Origin: Acanthaster planci
Lineage: Eukaryota > Echinodermata > Asteroidea > Valvatida > Acanthasteridae
Direction of reading: 5' to 3'
Assembly (NCBI RefSeq): GCF_001949145.1
Contig: NW_019091361.1
Span: 2,589,825-2,653,824 of the forward strand
DNA length: 64,000 nt
In this document: positions 1 to 13,785 of the stretch, one piece after another
How the letters are laid out: each line of letters opens with the position of its first letter
How positions within the stretch are numbered: the first letter of the stretch is position 1
Program-made: the position numbers and the translations under genes
The notes under the pieces: model-generated
What the model saw: the letters and a program-made list of their open reading frames with translations, nothing else
What the model was told of the DNA's origin: nothing
Databases searched by the model: none

Positions 1-61
1 ACGATTGACCACTCATGCCGTCGTGCATGTAAAGGCTTCACTATTCAATCTTTTTTCGCAG

Positions 62-3061
62 CATGTCTTCGGTTCTCTCCTGTCTCGTCGAGCTACGTAC
101 AAGAAATTAATGCAAATTTGGGACGGCAAATCCAATGATGATGATGAGGTAAAGCTACACGAATTGACTGCTTAAAATGTCCTTGAGATAAGATATGTTC
201 ACCACAAGCAATGAATCTACGCTGCATCCACATCATATGACTTCTTATTGCCACTCTTGGAGTGTTTTATTGATGCAAAGTCTTACATTATGAGGAAAAT
301 AGTGGCATGTCCTCCCATAGGAATGATACCTTCAGTTTAAGCCAATTGTTATGAAGATCGCCACATAAAGGTCTGGTGTAGGATATTAATATTATTGGAC
401 ATAGTGACTGTCATTTGCGATTTCGCCGCGATAACATGGACCCTCACTGAGGTGCTTGCCTGAACGTAAAGATAGTATAGATACCCCTGATCAAATTATA
501 AGGAGGGATGGATTTACAAAGGAGTAAAATGATATGTTCATATCCATTTCCATTTGACAATGACGTTGCCAGTATAGCTTATAACTGGGAGCGGGGAGAC
601 GGGCAGAGTGTTAAATTGCAACGGGCTGGAGATTTTTAAAGCAAAAGTTGGATACCGATAGAATTCAAATCTGCACGACTAAACAGGATGAAAGTTGTAT
701 TAAACAAATGGCAAACAAAACTCTTGTTCCACTCCCGGATGCTTCTGTTATTGATTTGATTGAATTTTGATCTCTACACAGGAAAAATCAACTGTCAGCC
801 ACGATGGGTCCTACTACGCCGACGGTCCCGAAACATCTGTCACCGAGAACCAACCCTCGGATGTAAATAATAATTACTCCATAGCATTGACATTCGCTCG
901 CAATTAGAGTTATGATTTGTCTGATGCTCACATTTTTAGACTCCGTCTTAATTTTGAAAACGAAATGTTTTCGTATACGCATACATGAAGTGAAGATTAT
1001 TGTCTGATCTCATAAGTGAATCATACAGTTGCTTCTTAGTTACATTTTGATGAGACTTTTTAAAATGAAAATACACAATTTTTCGTGATAGGATAGCGAT
1101 GATAATTCACGACGATCGTATCGACTCAGATCTGGATCCCGTAAGAAGAATTCTCGACGAGAATACCGTGTCCCAGAAGACCAAGAACGAGTTGAACAGA
1201 AAACGGCCACTGGTGGTAAGAGTGCTATATACATGTATGTACTATCGTGCCACATCCAACCAAGGGCCATTAGCACTGCCATCGCGCGATCATATTGCCA
1301 CCAGGCCACCAACCAAACACCCCACACCAAAAAAGTCCCTATAGTAATGATCTCAGACAAAGACGTTATATCGAACAGGAAATCCGTATCCATCCTGGAA
1401 AGTTCATTTTCAGTACAAGATAAGAATTTCGAGTTGTGGAGTTACTCCCGTCTCGTGATTTGCAAAACAATTCCCAACTCTCTGAACAAAAAATGGGTCA
1501 AAAGGAAGTAATGTCAAATATTGCGAGAATGGCGTTGTATTGACTGATTCATTGCGCTGACAATAGTAGATTGTGTTGCTAATGAAATCAAATAGAGTAC
1601 CGAAGTGAATACGTCACGTGCACAATTAGTGTAAAAGGCATTAACGCGAGAACCAGCGCGTGAACCAACACGCGCGCGTACTCCATTCGTTTGCACTGCA
1701 CTTTCTGGTTCACAGTGACGTCACACTTCGGTATTCCATACCATCGGCAAATAATCACTGAGCTAGAATTCTGTTCTAATTTAACAGCTGTCTTCATTAA
1801 TTTAATACCTTGAAGCTCACGAAGAACGAGCTGCGTGTAATTTTGTTCCTTTTAAGGGCGGCTAAGTCCATCGACGTTTATGACAAGGGTGAAATACGTG
1901 GCAGCATCTGTCCGGGCCAAGCATCTCGTGTTGCCCCTAGCTATATTGGTGTAAGTATTGTTTTGGGTGAGTGTGAGTTTTATCAGTTTACGAAACATGG
2001 GCGTAGCCATGCAGGATTTTTTTTCCTTTGCAGCAGAGCACTCAGCAACAGCAGCAAACTGACAACGGTGAAGGCGTCAACTCGGAGGGATTTTTAAGCA
2101 ATTCATTTCATCCCTTTCTCGTTGTTCAGTGCCTCTTTTCCGGTTTCCTCTTTCTAATTTTTCCATCTTTTTTTCTGGGGAGGATCAATGCATTCCCTGG
2201 CCCTGCCAGCGCCCTTTATATGAAAACAGTATTCAGTAGTAGGGGCCCTAACAGGTGTACATTTTTGTTTCTATCGTAGTGTTGCTGTTCATCCTTCTTT
2301 GCTCATTTATCTGAGCAAAAGCGTGTGTTATTTAAAATGTTAGCAAAGATGCCCCAGAAACCCTTGAAATAAGCAAAAACACCTCAATTAAGGTCCTAAC
2401 GTTATTGATAAACTGTGTTTTGTGACACGAGGAAGTCACCATAATTCCGTTTCATCACAGGATATGTTGCCTCTCCGTCTCGTCGGTCGTCTTGTCTTAT
2501 CGCATTGCCAGAATACAGGCTCAACTGCAGAGACTCCCAGATGTAGCAGAGGCTTTGGAGTAAGTTGGACTACGCATAATTAACACTCGATCAAATACGC
2601 CACATTCCTTGCACGCACCATGATATGGACTAATCCAGATTATAAACGTTTGAGCACTCACCAAAAATACTGTAATGTTTCTTTCATTAATATTTTTGTC
2701 GGTATCTATGATTACAACTATCATAAAGCATTGTGAACAGGGCATGGACATGACATATGCAATATTCAAAATGCACTTGTTAAAGCATGAACAAGGTAAC
2801 CTTTATGTAAAAGCCTTTGGAAGATTAATAATTTCTTTTCATATACTGCGTTCATCTTCAGATCATCATCATAAGACATACAATTTTAAGATGTGTCATC
2901 GAGCGTTTTACAAGTTGACAAAGTTGAGAACGATTTATCAGGATTGGATATTCTTTATCTGCAGGTGGAATAGGTTACTCGTCGCTAGTCAGTCAGGACA
3001 TATCGACCAGATTTCCAAAATTCGAGATACACTGGTGCTCAGTTTACAATTACTTAACAAG
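62..3061 (+). CDS. GRAMD1: GRAMD1/Aster-like ER sterol transporter, C-terminal part (partial)
   Basis: Aster proteins move cholesterol from plasma membrane to ER at contact sites and are held in the ER by a C-terminal membrane helix. Coding exons read here are 62-148, 1092-1215, 1857-1950, 2461-2559 and 2965-3061, and phases agree at every junction. In order they encode the end of the sterol-binding part, a basic and acidic linker (SRRSYRLRSGSRKK), a hydrophobic helix split by an intron (HLVLPLAILV then ICCLSVSSVVLSY), and a helical tail. The tail SKIRDTLVLSLQLLNK aligns with the HKWRQILRASVELLDE segment of human GRAMD1 proteins, at the same distance after the membrane helix. The GRAM and VASt domains lie left of the window. 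The stop exon is not certain; a candidate of 13 codons at 3580-3618 follows a strong polypyrimidine acceptor in the right phase. The family call rests on tail similarity and architecture; GRAMD2 or another GRAM protein is the main alternative. Confidence 0.6.
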
Positions 3062-6000
3062 GTAGGCCCAAAATCCGGCATCTTAACTCGGGCTGGCAGA
3101 ACAGAACCATGTAAAATCTTTCACGAAGTGTTCATTTTAAAGGTACATTGTACGGTTTATTTGATTTGAACCTCGTATTGCGAAAAGAGTGGTCTACTAT
3201 ATGCTTTAGGAATAGCAGTGGAGTGTTTAATATATAGTCGTAATTGTTTTACCCACTGCTACATGATTGTATACGAACCAAATTTGACATCAATGGATAG
3301 ATGTGCCAGGCAAAGCTAGCCATTTGATTTGTTTCTGTGATGTGCATTTGCGTACTTAGATGCATTCGTCACTGGATCTGCTCTACCAATCGACAACCAA
3401 CACTGACGTGAATAGTCCCCCACCACAGTTGTAGCCGTGGGCTGGGTCATTCGGACGACTTTTTCGATTCTACCTCTCTGTACATGTACTTAGACTGCTA
3501 TCAATCAGAGGGATGGGCAGGGACATTGAAAAGATGTAGACTTGATTCAAGTGCCTTAGCAATTTTCTTTTTTTTTTAGCAATCAATGAAAATACGTATT
3601 CAACTATATTTTCATTAGTGCCATTTTAAGGGTATGTTTAGGTGTTTTTGAGTTTTGACTGTTTGTTTGTTTGTTTGTTGTTACTTGCACATGCGCATCG
3701 TCATGAGCAAAACTTTGTCACTCCGAGCACAAAAAATTGCCATAATGTGATGATTCACCGTCGGTCTTCGTACACTGCGATAAGCCAACGAGTAACCCAT
3801 TCTTCTACGTTTTCCTTGAGCAAATACTGGGAGTCACCATTTGTACAGAAAACCCTGAACTGGTGTCTCCTCCGAAACGACATCACAGTAACAGTGCCCT
3901 CGGTTGTCTGGGAAAGCATGGACATATTTTTGTGAGCGTTTAAACAGGTGTGCTTCTATTTTCGCTGCAATTTGTTCCAAGGGGATGTCAACTGCATGTA
4001 TATAGTTACCCACATTTTCGAACAAAAGTTGCAAAATATGTGTGTCTAACGAAATACTCAAATGGTAAGGAGTTGCACAAGCTGTAATTACTACAAATAT
4101 GTGCCAGGGAGTGGTGGGTGGGAGATGATCGAAATTCAAACTGCCCGTCCCTGGAAATTGGAAAATGGAAGGTGGGTCGGCATCCATTCTCATATAAGTT
4201 CTGTTTTGGATGTTCGAGTTCCAAATAACCTAAAGTAAATATGCAAAGGAGAGGGGATGGGGTCTCCCCACCGGAGGAAGGACAAACGGCTCAACCCTCC
4301 CCCCAACTGAACTCAAACATCCACTGTGGCCTATGACAGGTTGGGTACCAGTCAAACGGGCCAAGTTATTCAGTATGAGACAACACTACCTGACAGGTCT
4401 TAGATGCGGTAATTGGTTCCATAAAGAAGTGCATATAAAGAATGTGCCAGTGTGTAGTCATAAGACGGCTTTTTATTTTTAAATTAAATATCGTACCCTT
4501 TTAAAGAGTAAATGGTCAAAAAATTTGAAGTGGTCCACAATATGACAGCTTAATCAATACAACATGCCTGAAATAAATGTGAAATATTATCATTCTTTTC
4601 GAGCCTGTTGTTGGTTGTTAGAGCCATGAACAAATAAAAATTGCCATCCATATGCAAATAATGGCTCTCATAAATAAACTGTAACTGTCTGTCATTTTTG
4701 CTTAAATTCCAAAATGTATAATACCAAGCAAAACACTCTGCATGTACATGTACATATAGACACTTTCTGGACAATTGAAACTAGAAAAAGATCTGAAACT
4801 TCTGGCATTACCCAACTTATTCATGTATTCAAGTTGAATCGCGACTTAAAAGTATTTTGTTTGAATGAAGTTCTATTTGGAATGCCGGTAACCTTTATGC
4901 GTACAACCACCTGTCTGACAAGAGTGTACAATACTCATTCACCAAGCACTAAAGACATTTCTTCGGCCATGTCACAATTACAGATTCTGCCAACCATGGT
5001 TGGAAAAACTATGGCTGGCCATGAGTACAAAACCAACAAATAATTTATAAAGTGTAAGACATCTGGGGCAATATTGAAAGCCTAACTGATAAATGTCTCC
5101 TATTTTAAATGGGTATTAAACAAAATAGAGTTTTGAGGTAACATTAGTCACAAACCGAGGGAGAACGTTTTGCGAACTTCAGCCGCCAAAACAAAATGGC
5201 AGTCAGTGTTACACAAATGGAAGAAGCTAATCTCATGCTGGCCATCCGGACATGAAAACAAAGCAATCCCTATTAAAACTCTTTTTACGAGTGTGAATGA
5301 AGATGACATTTATCCTGCTGGAGCTTTGATGTTTAATTCTACGTTATGGATACAAAAAGTCATGACACCCTGACTGTCTCACATGAAAAATGCATTTAAA
5401 ATACCTGTAAATTGGGCAAAATAGTCAAGGTTCTTCCAATTTTTAGAGTATTTCAAGCACTTTTGGGGAGCATAATTCGAAAGGATCATTAATAGTGAAT
5501 AAAGCCCTGACTTTTGGTCAAAATTCTGTGAAAAAGAGAAACCCTCATCTATTTTAAGGAACCAACGAGAATTCAGATCAGTTTGCACCCCCCCCCCCAA
5601 AAAATTGGTTGTATCATGCTCAGTTTTTTAAAACTTGGCATGCATGTAAACTCACCCCCTTATCATTACAATTACATGTACGAAGTCTGAACTCAATCAG
5701 ACATATGGTTTTGTTGTTATGGTCATTTGAAGTTCAAGGCGACATGCGTGCCAGCCCGTGTGCATTGAGCACCGCCTTGGAAAGAGTACACATTTTGGGC
5801 TGACCTGTCTTGGAAAAATGCACATGCTGCACAAGAGCAGTATGCTTGATTGTTACAACATTGGTGTCAAAATGACCACAAAGACTTGCTCTAAAAAAAT
5901 CCTAAAGGCTCGGCTCCTGAAAATACAGGCACTGCCGCGATATCAGAAAAGTGACAAGGGGACAGGTTCCCCTGGCTCTGTCAGGGTTGAGGAAGTGAAA

Positions 6001-6725
6001 GCACCAACATTTCAGAAACAGTACTACTTCCTTTCCGGGGAAGGACTCTTTTGAAAAAAAATCTTCCATTCCTGCCCTGACTCAAAACCTATGCTACTGG
6101 ACACTAGAGGCTTGGACAAAACCATTTGAAGCGAGATATGGGACGGAGAGAACCCCCACCGCCATCTTTGTGTTGGTCATTGTTTGATCTGAATCTTAGG
6201 AATTCTTTACAGACTTCTGGGGGGATGTGTTAGGTAACAATAGTCTACAGTGTGTATAGGGATTGGACAGGTAAGGGGGGGTACCCCTCCGTCCCATATC
6301 TTGCCTGGTATAGACAAAACACCTCCAAGCTCTCTGGTATAAAGGCCAGCTCAGTACCATCTCCTTTGCTTTGGCCTGGAGAACAAAACAGTTTGGTATC
6401 TTACCCAGCAAACCGTGCAGCAATTCCACGTGATTCAGGTGTACTGTCCTGTCCACTTTAGCACAGGTCTAGGTACCATTACAGTAGGCACAATGATATA
6501 AGAACTACAATTACATACAACAGTATGATTTGGTATTCACAATGCTGAACACTGCCTTTGAATGAACTCCATACTCTGATGAAGTTTTGGCTTTAAAACA
6601 ACTGCAGCACTTCAAGATTTATGAAGGATTCTCTGTTTGTCCCCTTTGCTGCCCAAATTCCCTCCTCTACTCTCTGAAAGCCAACAGTCGGCATTGATAC
6701 CACAACAAGCGCTGCTGATCCCAAC
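3062..6725. other. 3' flank of the GRAMD1-like gene and 3' flank of LRRC28
   Basis: The two genes converge on this stretch. I see no exon set or conserved protein here. It probably holds the last exon and 3' UTR of the left gene and the 3' UTR of LRRC28. It contains a C-run followed by an A-run near 5588-5605. Open frames such as 5758-6054 show no recognisable domain and no coding-like neighbours. Confidence 0.5.
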
Positions 6726-9700
6726 TCAAAATGTGGGCACGGGAATCTTCTTGAAAGTTCTCAGGCACTCCTTGGAGCAGCAAAAGCCCACGAAGCCGAT
6801 GCTCTCCTGCGTTCGCTGCCAGGGCTGGGCCCAGTCCAGCTTGAGGAGGTGCACCCAGGCCATGGTAAATATCGGCTTCTCGTAACAGCTGGGCGCCATG
6901 CAATGCGCTGTGGGCATCTCTGCAAGGTCGCTCAGGCTTCTTGGCAATGTAGACAAATCCAGTGTGTCTGGAAAGATAATCATCCACGTTAGCAACACCA
7001 AGCATTAATAAAGCTCTTGGGCTGATCAATGTTCCTAGATCTGTATCTACTCACTGGAGGAATACAGAATCTGCTGCCTAAGGGAACATTTTTCCTGGGC
7101 AAATAACTGATAATAATAATACATTATGCATAATATAGTGCCTCCCATAAAAATCTTATACAGCATAACAAAAATACATTAAAATACACTTACAGGTTCA
7201 TCATTTAATTATTGTAGTACAAATGGTTCAAATCGAGATCTTCTAAAAAGAAACATCTTGAGCTGTAACTTAAAAGTCCCTAATTTATTTCTCAAAACTG
7301 ACGGCCTGTTCCGCAGAAAAGGGCGTGCAGCTTAAAACGCTATTACCAAATGCCTCAGTGACCTTTTAGCAGATGTAGCCGTGGCTAAGATATATTTGAA
7401 GGGGCCCTAGGATCTGAAGAGGAAACTGCCCAGCCTCCAAGTAAGATCAAGGGCTAGGAAGGGAGTAGGACTTAAGGCTTAAGACAATATTATGAGCTTC
7501 TGGGTCGAAAGAAGAACTGTCTTATATCTCGGGGTCAGGGACAATCAAATACCTTGAGAGATCTAGGCCACTAAATAAGAAAAACGGATCTACAGCTTGA
7601 GCTAAGCTGTGAGGAGGCTAACAGTTACACACATGTAGGAGCCATAGGAATGCCAAGCACCCAGTAGTCTAGTAAAGTCTGCAAATGCAGAAGAAAGTTA
7701 CATCCAAAGTCAAGGATTTCAAGCCGCTTGGATTCAAAAATCAATTCAAGATAGGGATTGAGTACTTGGGTTCTATGACCAGAAGGTATCGGATCTAAAG
7801 TAAAGATCTGGGACTTCAGAAGGAACCAAGGAAAGATCCAAAGGAGATCTTATGACATGGAAAGGTGATCTAGGATCAACAGTGGCCTTTACAGATCAGA
7901 GGGACGGGCATAATGATAATGCCTACCCTTCAAGCGATGCGCAGCTGCTAGACTCAGCTCCAGCAGCGGCAGGACTTCACTGACCGGCTCGTGCCCGTCC
8001 TTGATGAGTCTGAGTTCAGGGGGTAAAATGGCAGACAGGCCGTTGGACTTGAAAATGTGGACGGAACGGCTCTGCTCCATGGACAGCTCCTCCGTCCCAC
8101 AGCTAGGAGATGGATTTAGGAAAAAGACAATAAAGAAGGGTACATGTCAATGTAGAAAGGAATTTGTCAGAATTGTGAGGGCCAAGAGCAATAATTGAAC
8201 TTGAGCAACAAGTTTGCAAGAAGTCAACTTGACGCATCATGTGTCAGCAATGTGGCATTCGTTAGGTATTAGTGCAGGTACGTGTTCTTGTGAAGCTGCA
8301 CTAAATTTCTTGGACTGTAGTCAACACTGTGAGCAGTGACATGGAGGAGAAACAGATTCGTGTTACCGTTCAGCTGGACAGATCAAGTATCCCTGACAAA
8401 CAGGAATACCAGCACTAAGGCACATACACCTGCGCACTTACCAGAAGCAACTGGTACTTTGTTCTGCCAGTATAGAACATGTACATGTGTATGAGCATGC
8501 TATTCTTCACATACACATGCACTGCTCTGCTTTCAACGTAAATTCTTGTTAAGCCGCTTTCCATCTGTATCTCCTTTTTTCGCTTGAAATCAGTTCAAGA
8601 GACAAGGGTCTCTCAAATGTCAAGACACCTTTCGGAAAACTCCCAAAAACTTAAAACGCCGGTGGGACGTCGCATCTTTTGTGACGTGGGACAGTAACCG
8701 TTACCTTGTGGCACCCAGCTTCTTCTTCCACAGGCTGAAAGGCAATGCGTGAAGCAGGGGATTGTTGTCGACGTACACCGTCCGCAGGTTCTCTTGCCAC
8801 AAACCCAGATCTGTTTGGATTTCAATAACCGGCGAGTCAGTGGCCATTGCAGCAAAAAGAGGAGGCAGGTTGGTATGAGAAAGGCTGGTTCAAACTTCAT
8901 CAGTAGGCAAAAGCCTAGTGATTTTGACGTCGTGAAGCATTCAATGTTAGCTGACAACTGTTCAGACATTTATGAATTCACTATGCGAAAATTTGCCATG
9001 AAGCCAAACATTTGTGTTCACATTTGTAATTCTTATGAAGCAAAAACAGGCCTAAAAAAGGTAATGGTCCCGCAAGCTGATAACACCCCCACTTTGCCAG
9101 ACACCCTTCTGATATTAACAATTCACCTGACCATCAGACTACTGTAGGAAGTACAGACACAAAGTGTCCCTGCACAAAAAACAGGACGGATATGACTGCT
9201 CACCGGGCAGCCAGATCAACAGAAGGTTACATTTTTCGCTTGTGACTTCACACGATCTGATGTCACCAGAAAGGAGTGTGGGATTCGCAGAGACAATTTC
9301 ACATTTTCAAAATGGCAGCCTCATGTAGAAACGGGTGGCTGTCAAGCCTGTCATGTGACTGAGCATGTGACTAGTTAGCATGTTACTGATATCAAGTGAC
9401 CAATTTTTATGACAGAATCGGACATGTGTGGGTACCGTTACAGTCTACACTAATGGTGACAAATACTGTCACGATGACGTGTTGATTCGGGGAAACCGAA
9501 TAATCAGAAAGGTACATGGCGAGCTTTAACTGGAACGTGTTTATCTTCAGTTTGGTCTGAATTGCTGAGAATAATTTATTTCCCCATATCACGTTTGCAC
9601 AAGTCGACCAGAAGTTGATCAGAATTCTCAAATACTGAGGCCATGTCTGAATTATTTGGGTGCGGCTTGAAATTACACACAAGTCTATGGTCATGAATGC

Positions 9701-12668
9701 AGCCATTTCCCATTGAGTTGTGTGTAAGCCAAGCAATTCGGACACAGCCTTGGCCTCAATTTCTCAGCAGACAGTATTGCTTAGCAGATTGATGAAGTAA
9801 GCTGAGAACCAGTCACTGGCAAACACACACTGAATGACAACTTGGCTGGTGACCTTTTCTTGGCTAAGCAAGCATCTTTGGTGCTTAGCGAGCTCACCCA
9901 TCGGAAGGCACATCAGTTTGTTACCGCTGACCGTTAATTCCTCCAAGCAACCAAGGCTGGTGAGTTGCCTTGGCAACCATCGTAACTTGTTCTTGGTCAG
10001 GCACAGTGAGCGCAACTTAGTGCAATTGCAGAGTTCAACAGGAAGACCGACGAGCTGATTGCAGCTGGCCTCCAAAACACACAGGTTCTGCAGCTTCCCC
10101 AGCTCTGAAATTTAAGACAGAAAACGACAATTTTGGTTAGGCATGTGCAGAAACTGCTATACAAAGATATCAAAATAGCTCGGTTACATCCTATCTGTGT
10201 CCTGAAGGGGCAGACCCCAACTGTGTCAGCGTAACTGTACGTTCACAGGAGGTCTTAGACACAGTTGGGGCAGTGGCCACTGTTCAGATGTCATAGCTCC
10301 AACCATGTCCTAGTCTTACTCAGCCCTGGCCGTTTGTGGGAAGCTGGTGCAGGTGAATACTCATCACCTGTCTGTATGCTAACTAACGAAAAACCACCAA
10401 ATGCCAGCCAATCAGAGTCGACTGCATAAACTCTGATGCCGTCTCGGTAATAACTGGCACCAAATGGTTGCTAGAAATATTGTCAACAGCGGTCAGCTTA
10501 GATTTAAATATGAAATGCAACATTGATGGCCTCCACTAAGTGACTACACCTACTTCAACATCGTGCACTGGTTCCCATATAAGACCTCAAACCCCCGACA
10601 CTGAAATGGCATCTGAGTGAGCAGAGTACCAGAGAAGATTTTTGAAGGAGCTCTTGCCTCAGCACAAAGTGACCAATGGCCGCTGAACCATCCGTACCCG
10701 ACACACCCGTACCCGACACACCCATACCCGACACACCCATGCCTGACAGACCCATACCTGCTGGTAATGCAGTGATCAGATTATCTGGGAGAAACAACTT
10801 CTGGAGGGACGTGACTTCCCCCAGCGAGGCTGGTAGACTCTTCAGACGGTTGTTGCTGACATCTAAAGACTGCAAACTCACCAAGTTGCAGATTTCTACA
10901 GAGAAATGCGAAGTATAGTCAAGGTAATTCTTGAGATTGGATAAATCTCTTTCCTCTGTCACTCTGGCATTTTCTCTTTATGCACGTACTGCACTTCATT
11001 GGCAGGTACACTTGCCCTTGTCATTTCTTTCTTTGTAACTCGTAACACTCGATCACATGTATCCCGTCTTTATGGGCAGTTTAGCTACATGGACAGATGT
11101 CAACAGGAAAGCTGGTCAGTGACCTGTTAAAGACACCCACTTAGAGGAGCACTGTTCTGTAAACTGCTCCGATAAACCTCTGTACAAATAATGGTACACT
11201 TTGTTTATGTGTGTGCATTCCAAAAGAGTACTGAAAAGAATACATCACATACACAATGACATGTAGAAGGCATTAGCACGAGAATCAGCGTGTGCACTAA
11301 CACCCACTTCCTGGTTCAAAGGGACGTCGAACGTTGGTACTCTAGGGTGCTCAGCGGACCATGGGCTCCCAATGGCTCCACAGCAAAGTGCATATGTAAA
11401 CAAAGTGTGACACACACCACACTTACCATCAGGTAAACTTGTTAGACAGTTGGAGTGCAGATATCTGGAACAAGGCGAGTAGAGACAATGGAATCATTCC
11501 CAATCAGAAACTAATCACTCAAATTTGTAAGAGAAGAAACATGGTGCTCCGAGGTTCCAATTTACAATACATAATTTATAATCCCCCTCCCCGGGAAACT
11601 ATTCTTGACACATTTTGCAATGGATCTGGAGCTAGGTTGTTGACAGGAATGCAAAGTTGCAGTGCAGTACTTACAATTCCACAAGTCCTTTCAGATTTCC
11701 AATGTTGGTGGGCTGCAAGAAAAAACGGAGGGAGAAGAAAAAGTTGTAAGAACCTGAAAGAAGGGGAAAAACAGTTCAGAATTGAATAGACACAACTAAC
11801 TGACAATTTTACCCAATCATCAGACCTTTAGTCATCAGACAGTTAATTGGCAGTTAGTATAATAGAGGATGCATGTTAGTGTCAGCATGTGAAGTAGGCC
11901 AGATCTAATGGACTGGTTTAAGTATTACTTAGTAAGTTGATAAACTGATAGTTTGGCAACTGTTTGGTTATATGTTTCAATTTGAATACCTGAAAAACCA
12001 CCTTGTAAGAATGAAATATGAAAACGGCCCAAAATCATTTGACATTTTCTGCTACTGTCAACCAAAAATCCTTAAATATTTTCTGACATCATGTTTTTTT
12101 TAAAAGACCAAACACAAAGATTGGTCTACGTAGTTAAAAGATACAAGTGGACATACGGTAAAAGAAAGTTTCCTTTTGATGCTCCCAAGATAGACCACTT
12201 GTTTATTTTTCTTTGTGAAAATGAAAAGTTAATTAGATCTTAAACAAATTAAACATACAATATAATTTTTAGAAGACATCACTGAAAAGGGAATGATTAA
12301 TCAATCAATGAGAACAATTGTCAACTTGCAGGCCTGGCTTTTTCAAAGTCCAGTCAGTCAGGAAGAGAATGCTACTGCTGACCAACAAACAAACGAGAGG
12401 CAGCAAGCCAGTCTCACAGTCATCCCTCAACATCAACTCCCCACCCTACCAAGGTTTTTAGCAGGTTCCTTTTCAAGTACAGGTGCTGCAGGTGTCTGAA
12501 TGTCTCCTCATCTTCCACCAGTTCGGTGGGGATTTCTGTCAGTCCCTTATAGTTGAGGAATATCTTCTTGTGCTGTTTATCCTTAGCTTCTTGGAGCAAC
12601 TCCTCCACACTACTGGCTTCGCAGTCCTCTGCCACAATTGATGCACTCCTCGTAGTCGCCATTTTCAC
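6726..12668 (-). CDS. LRRC28: Leucine-rich repeat-containing protein 28, complete
   Basis: Eight coding exons in transcript order are 12450-12668, 11675-11712, 11427-11464, 10758-10895, 9898-10104, 8705-8810, 7927-8102 and 6726-6967. They sum to 1164 nt, 387 aa plus stop; the human protein is 367 aa. The N-terminal KHKKIFLNYKGLTEIP matches human KHKNLFLNYRNLHHFP, and VELYLHSN, YVDNNP and the C-terminal FCCSKECLRTF also match. About eight or nine LRRs (LxxLxLxxNxL) fill residues 40-240. A C-terminal module follows with paired cysteines (HCMAPSC, then CCSKEC) that could bind a metal. The first cysteine of the human CSGC motif is absent here (SCGTEE). Two in-frame Met codons lie at the start; the first, at 12668, is used. 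The cellular role of this conserved family is not established. Two 38-bp micro-exons encode the second and third pieces of the LRR array. Confidence 0.93.
10212..10270. repeat. Short hairpin in an LRRC28 intron
   Basis: CCCCAACTGTGTC and its reverse complement GACACAGTTGGGG flank about 30 bp. It looks like a small inverted-repeat element remnant in the intron between coding exons 4 and 5. Confidence 0.6.
10692..10757 (-). repeat. 15-bp minisatellite beginning at an LRRC28 5' splice site
   Basis: About 4.4 copies of a 15-bp unit (plus strand CCGTACCCGACACAC and variants) start exactly at the donor of LRRC28 coding exon 4. On the transcript strand each unit carries a copy of the donor context GGTATGG or GGTACGG. 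The unit is five codons long and stays open in the exon frame, reading Gly-Met-Gly-Val-Ser-like pentapeptides. Confidence 0.85.
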
Positions 12669-13785
12669 CTGTGGAGAATGGCCACTGTTTTAGCAGGTTT
12701 ACGAAAAACTACATGACTGACCTTTCCTGGTCAAGTCACTCACACTTTCAAACTGCTTTGGAATTCACTGTATTCCAATACAGGACATGTTTGTGCCAAC
12801 TATATGTCAACATAGTCAAGTCACTTGCTGAAAGCATGGAGGAAGGACTTTTCTGATTGCTTTCTGCGCCATAAGTGCACAGCACTGAATTCTACCATGA
12901 TTGCCCGATTGAAAAACATCAACCATGTCCTTGTTACGCCACAACCATGGCATCTGTCCCAACTAACAGTGGTGCATGTGCCGATGTCATTTGCATTTAT
13001 GTTGGTGACTCATGCTTGAAAAATCTACTTTTAATTTATAATATAGAGAAATGCCAAATTGGCATTTTTTGGATGAATTCTATTGGGTGCGAGCTGCAAA
13101 AACTTGAAGGTTGAGAACTTTTCCACAGAAATTGGCAGCTATAGTTGGGTCAGCCCAACTCCTAAATAATAGTTGTACGGTTAGGACTGTCCAAAGAGTA
13201 ACTATATCAAATTACTGGAGCATTAACTTGTTGTTCCCCATGTGGAAAATCTTGGATGTCAGCTCGGAGTAGACATTTGGATTCGTCGTGTATTTGTATA
13301 AAACAGAAAATGAGATGGAACAAGTCCTGAATTCTGTACTCCACATGCAACGCACATAAGTACAACCTTTGCGAATAACCTCTAGCCTCTTTTCTGTCAT
13401 TCAATCTTACAGTGCATTTATCTGCAGTATATATGCACGTGTTTTCACCGGTTCCCACAAAGTCTGAGATGCAGATATGCAAATATCAGCCGTAGCTCTA
13501 TGGGACTGTTCCATATGCCAGTCAATTAGATTAGATTAGATTATTAGATTCAAAGTTTGTGACAATCCTGCAGTTTGGATTTCAGGCGTTTAAGATGTGC
13601 CTTGAAGTAGGGCAGCTGTGGTGGCGACAGACAAGAGACAGATTGTAAAAGAGAGCCACCACAGCCCTATTTGTGGGTCTAACCATGGAGGAAGGAGGGA
13701 ACAGACTTCCATCCCAGTATTAGCCTATGCGGTTTTAATTTCTGGAAGTAGAGCTAGACAGACTGGGCCGGCTACCTGGGATCAG

